Assembly (NCBI GenBank): GCA_003600225.1 | Contig: QZFT01000021.1 | Coordinates: 62,001 to 126,000, forward strand | From: Pseudonocardiaceae bacterium YIM PH 21723 | GTDB taxonomy: Bacteria > Actinomycetota > Actinomycetes > Mycobacteriales > Pseudonocardiaceae | Reading direction: 5' to 3' | DNA length: 64,000 bases | Shown here: positions 61,427 through 64,000 of the stretch, piece after piece | Position numbering within the stretch: the stretch's first letter is position 1 | Layout: each line of letters opens with the position of its first letter | The notes under the pieces: model-generated | The model's input: the letters and a program-made list of their open reading frames with translations, nothing else | What the model was told of the DNA's origin: nothing | Database searches by the model: none | Program-made: the position numbers and the translations under genes

Positions 61427-61912
61427 CTAACTGTTGTCGATCTGCACCTCGGCCACGAAGCTGGTGATCTTGGTGGTGAGGCGGAGGATGACCTCTTCCT
61501 CCGTCACGCCCGTCCACGCCTTGGCGCCGCGCAGGCCGCGAGCACGCAGGCTGCAGGCCAGGTCGACGCAGGTGTAGATGCCGACCGTGTTCCCCAGTTT
61601 TCCGGCCTGACCGATCCGGCGCGCGGACAGCAGGCCGACGTCCCCCATGTCGTGCACGGCCATGCACAGCGAGCAGAAGGACTGCTTCATCAGCGTCCGC
61701 GCCCGGGTGGCGAACTTCGCCGCGATGCCGACCGGCCCCTGATCACCCGGTAACACCAGGTAGCAGTTGGCCGGGGCCTTGGGATCGTGCCAGCCCAGGA
61801 AGTCCAGATTTCCCCAGTCCACCTCGGCTGCGGGTAGTGACAGCCGCTTGGCCTCGCCCTTCGAACAGTTGATGAACGAGCCGCGGATCGTCGCCTCGTC
61901 GAGTGGTTCCAT
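61427..61912 (-). CDS. FBP-domain (FusB-type zinc finger) protein
   Basis: A 161-aa protein resembling the C-terminal treble-clef zinc finger of the EF-G-binding FusB/FusC family. Zinc ligands are probably FCSLCMAVH and CVDLACSLRARG. In staphylococci FusB binds elongation factor G and rescues it from fusidic acid; actinomycete homologues of this length are uncharacterised. It is convergent with serA. Confidence 0.78.
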   Translation of the reverse strand: MEPLDEATIRGSFINCSKGEAKRLSLPAAEVDWGNLDFLGWHDPKAPANCYLVLPGDQGPVGIAAKFATRARTLMKQSFCSLCMAVHDMGDVGLLSARRIGQAGKLGNTVGIYTCVDLACSLRARGLRGAKAWTGVTEEEVILRLTTKITSFVAEVQIDNS

Positions 61913-62308
61913 GACCGCAGCATGGCCACGTTGGGGCTAGTGGGGCAATCGAAATACCCTCGGGTGCGGAACGTGATCAAGGACTCAAGATCACCCGGGT
62001 ACGCCTGGGAAGGGCGTTGGCCTGGTGTTTCAGTGGGTGAGACGGGTGGGGTCGCGGCCACGGCTCCGAGTGGTCATGCAGTAGTGTTTGTCCCCCAAGC
62101 GTTGGGTATTTTTCCGGATTAGACCGGCCCAGAAGCCTCCCGTTTCCCCTGTTCGTGTCACTCCTTAATCCGTTTGGGTGTCCCACGGACGGGGAGAGAT
62201 CGGACTCGAAACGAGTGTGCGACCGGGTTTTCGGGCCTTCTGGCGGTAGCCTTCGCGCAGCGGAGGGTCTTGGAATTTTTTCGAGACCAGTACCCGGGAG
62301 GTGTGTGA
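61913..62308. other. 396-bp gap upstream of leuB
   Basis: No gene is supported here. A short CCCAA-GCG-TTGGG hairpin followed by TATTTTT lies at 62094-62113. Just before leuB a weak CCTTCGC-GCA-GCGGAGG stem (62250-62266) is followed by TTTTTT at 62277-62282, which hints at attenuation, but I found no leader peptide. The leuB ribosome site GGGAGG is at 62295-62300. Confidence 0.5.
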
Positions 62309-63358
62309 ATGCGGCTCGCGGTGATCCCTGGAGACGGGATCGGGCCCGAGGTAGTAGCCGAAGCACTCAAAGTGCTCGGTGAAGTCGTGCCGTCGGCAGA
62401 GATCACTCGATACGACCTTGGCGCGGCTCGTTGGCACGCCACTGGGGAGTTGTTGCCTGAGTCGGTGCTCGGTGAGCTCCGGCAGCATGATGCGATTCTG
62501 CTCGGCGCGGTCGGTGACCCGTCGGTGCCCAGTGGCATTCTGGAGCGCGGCCTGTTGCTGCGCCTCCGGTTCGAGCTGGACCACCACGTCAACCTGCGCC
62601 CGGCGCGGCTGTACCCCGGTGTCCGTAGCCCGCTCGTCGACTCCCCGGAGATCGACCTGGTCGTGGTGCGCGAGGGAACCGAGGGCCCGTACGCGGGCAA
62701 CGGCGGCCTGCTGCGCAAGGACACCCCGCACGAGATCGCCACCGAGGTCAGCATCAACACCTCGTTCGGTATCGAGCGGGTGGTACGGGACGCGTTCAAG
62801 CGCGCGGCCAACCGTCCGCGTAAGCACTTGACCTTGCTGCACAAGACCAACGTGCTCGCGCACGCCGGTTCGCTCTGGTCGCGGATCGTGGAAGAGGTCT
62901 CGTTGCAGTACCCGGACGTCACCGTTGCCTACCAGCACGTGGACGCCGCGACCATTCACCTGGTCACCGACCCGGGCCGGTACGACGTGATCGTCACCGA
63001 CAACCTGTTCGGTGACATCATCACGGACCTGGCGGCCGCGGTGACCGGTGGAATCGGCCTGGCGGCCAGCGGCAACCTGGACGTCACCAAGCGCAACCCC
63101 AGCATGTTCGAGCCGGTGCACGGTTCGGCTCCGGACATCGCCGGGCAGGGCATCGCCGACCCGACCGCCGCCGTGCTGTCGGTCGCGTTGATGCTGGATC
63201 ACCTGGGTGAGTCCGAGTCCGCCCGCCGTATCGAGGCCTCCGTGGCCTTCGATCTGGCGACGCGGGATCACTCCGCTCCCGGTGCCACCTACGCCATCGG
63301 TGACCGGCTGGCCGCGTTGGTCTCGTCCAACGTGCGCCCGTCCAGCTCGCTGGCCTAG
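62309..63358 (+). CDS. leuB: 3-isopropylmalate dehydrogenase
   Basis: A 349-aa dehydrogenase that oxidises and decarboxylates 3-isopropylmalate to 2-oxoisocaproate in leucine synthesis. Motifs: [16 protein letters not shown] at the N-terminus, [49 protein letters not shown] and [19 protein letters not shown]. The length and the isopropylmalate-type loop are as expected for the actinobacterial enzyme. Followed by a terminator. Confidence 0.95.
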   Translation: MRLAVIPGDGIGPEVVAEALKVLGEVVPSAEITRYDLGAARWHATGELLPESVLGELRQHDAILLGAVGDPSVPSGILERGLLLRLRFELDHHVNLRPARLYPGVRSPLVDSPEIDLVVVREGTEGPYAGNGGLLRKDTPHEIATEVSINTSFGIERVVRDAFKRAANRPRKHLTLLHKTNVLAHAGSLWSRIVEEVSLQYPDVTVAYQHVDAATIHLVTDPGRYDVIVTDNLFGDIITDLAAAVTGGIGLAASGNLDVTKRNPSMFEPVHGSAPDIAGQGIADPTAAVLSVALMLDHLGESESARRIEASVAFDLATRDHSAPGATYAIGDRLAALVSSNVRPSSSLA

Positions 63359-63368
63359 TTGTTCTTTT

Positions 63369-63404
63369 CGAAGGGCGCTCTCACCGCGGTGGGAGCGCCC
63401 TTCG
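63369..63404 (+). terminator. Terminator after leuB
   Basis: CGAAGGGCGCTCTCACC pairs with GGTGGGAGCGCCCTTCG with one mismatch and a 2-base centre. No T-tract follows. Confidence 0.85.
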
Positions 63405-63536
63405 GCATGTCAGGAGCAGGTAGAGCGGATGTCCAGTTCCCGGGTTCCGCCGCGACCAGCGAGGCCGTGCCGCCCGGGACCTCCCGCCGGTCTGTTCGCC
63501 CGGTGCGCAGTGGCCGGCAAGCCCGGCATGCGCGCG

Positions 63537-63579
63537 GAAAGACGCTTTTAGTGCTGCCAGAGCCCTGAAAGCGTCTTTC
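63537..63579. repeat. Hairpin repeat with 19-base loop
   Basis: GAAAGACGCTTT pairs perfectly with AAAGCGTCTTTC across 19 bases. Part of the loop (AGTGCT and CCTGAA) also appears near 3030-3050 in element A, where the stem has decayed. The 63405-63894 gap has no supported gene. Confidence 0.75.
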
Positions 63580-63663
63580 GGCGCTTTTCTCAGACCCGGG
63601 AGTCACTCACAGGAGCACCACCATTCCCATCGGCACCACCAGCCGCTGGCCATGGTGGTCTGC

Positions 63664-63709
63664 CCATCTTCAAGATGGATTTGGGTCCTCAGATCCATCT
63701 TGAAGATGG
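63664..63709. promoter_or_regulatory. Paired palindromes CCATCTT-C/G-AAGATGG
   Basis: CCATCTTCAAGATGGAT (63664-63680) is an exact inverted copy of 63693-63709, and each arm is itself an odd palindrome. Two adjacent AT-rich palindromes in GC-rich DNA look like a double operator rather than a terminator. They lie about 190 bp before the leader peptide at 63895. Confidence 0.6.
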
Positions 63710-63830
63710 AGAATTCACGCCAAGCCAAGATCGACTCAGTCGATGGAGGATGCCGGGGGGTGCCGTGGAGCGACCCGACGGTCGGACTGGCGTGCATCCT
63801 GCGGGACGCGCCCATCATCGGGAAGTTCCC

Positions 63831-63845
63831 ACTATCCGGGATAGT
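63831..63845. promoter_or_regulatory. Palindrome ACTATCC-G-GGATAGT upstream of the second leader
   Basis: A perfect 15-base odd palindrome 12 bp before a -35-like TTGGAC (63857-63862). The ilvB promoter also has CACTATCC just before its -35 box, so the two regions share a motif. Confidence 0.5.
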
Positions 63846-63894
63846 TTGCCCGCCCGTTGGACATGCATAAACGGGTTGTGGCAGCATCACCCGC

Positions 63895-63939
63895 ATGTTC
63901 GGTAACACCGCCCTCATTATTGGCAGGCGCGTCGGGTAA
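63895..63939 (+). CDS. Second branched-chain leader peptide
   Basis: A 14-codon ORF encoding MFGNTALIIGRRVG, with Leu-Ile-Ile in the middle. It has the same position relative to hairpins as the ilvB leader and ends with the similar GR-V segment. The gene it controls lies beyond the window; ilvE or a leuA/cimA-type gene often follows leuB in actinomycetes. Confidence 0.75.
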   Translation: MFGNTALIIGRRVG

Positions 63940-63991
63940 ATGCTTCAGCCCCGACGCGCAGACCTCTCGCACCCATGCGGGAGGTTTTTTT
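63927..63991 (+). terminator. Attenuator at the window end
   Basis: The pause hairpin GCGCGTCGGG/CCCGACGCGC (63927-63936 with 63950-63959) is followed by the terminator ACCTCTCGCA-CCCA-TGCGGGAGGT (63962-63985) and seven Ts (63985-63991). The layout is the same as before ilvB. Confidence 0.82.
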
Positions 63992-64000
63992 GTTGCCCGG

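Noticed and set aside
62250-62282. Possible attenuator directly before leuB
   Set aside because: The stem is short with a G-T pair, the T-run is separated from it by several bases, and no leader peptide rich in leucine is present. I kept it only as a note in the gap feature.

Overview
The window looks like part of an actinomycete chromosome. GC content is high, genes are dense, ATGA and GTGA overlaps couple many starts to upstream stops, and GTG or TTG starts are common. A mycoredoxin-like protein, a mycothiol-dependent-type DinB-fold protein, an F420-dependent (DDN-type) nitroreductase relative and an XRE/DUF397 pair all point to mycothiol- and F420-using Actinobacteria. The Pseudonocardiaceae are my best guess from gene content; no database search was possible.

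Layout. 1-2759: end of a compatible-solute (betaine/choline type) ABC transporter operon. 3205-11042: histidine utilisation, with a divergent IclR regulator and hutH-hutU-M20 hydrolase-hutF-hutI; a 161-bp near-perfect palindrome sits between hutH and hutU. 11438-16709: lipid/membrane cassette DedA - desaturase - PmtA-like methyltransferase - secreted M1 peptidase, then a second DedA-methyltransferase pair whose methyltransferase carries an in-frame amber codon. 16706-36864: accessory genes (two MFS pumps, proteases, CGNR and AraC regulators, flavin monooxygenases, a signal peptidase-like protein lacking its serine nucleophile next to two ABC-2-like membrane proteins). 37035-39691: Baeyer-Villiger-type monooxygenase plus alcohol dehydrogenase. 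39731-51175: lipoprotein, kinase-like protein, a PadR-DUF1048 fusion with a clear operator, tandem-domain serine protease, MoxR/VWA pair, and a 395-aa protein of unknown function.

51381-64000 is the core branched-chain amino acid and serine region: ilvD divergent from ilvB-ilvN-ilvC, serA, leuB. ilvB is preceded by a textbook transcription attenuator (17-aa Ile/Leu/Val-rich leader peptide, alternative hairpins, terminator with T-tract). A second attenuator of the same design ends the window downstream of leuB and must control a gene just outside it (ilvE or a leuA/cimA-type gene is likely). A DUF397-XRE-DUF397 regulatory block is inserted between ilvC and serA.

Outside the genes the window is rich in repeats: three ~425-490 bp intergenic elements with long inverted terminal arms, a family of 20-bp-stem hairpins with a compensatory base change, and 10-14 bp stems with conserved 17-19 nt loops. 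No tRNA, rRNA, CRISPR array, transposase or replication origin was seen.
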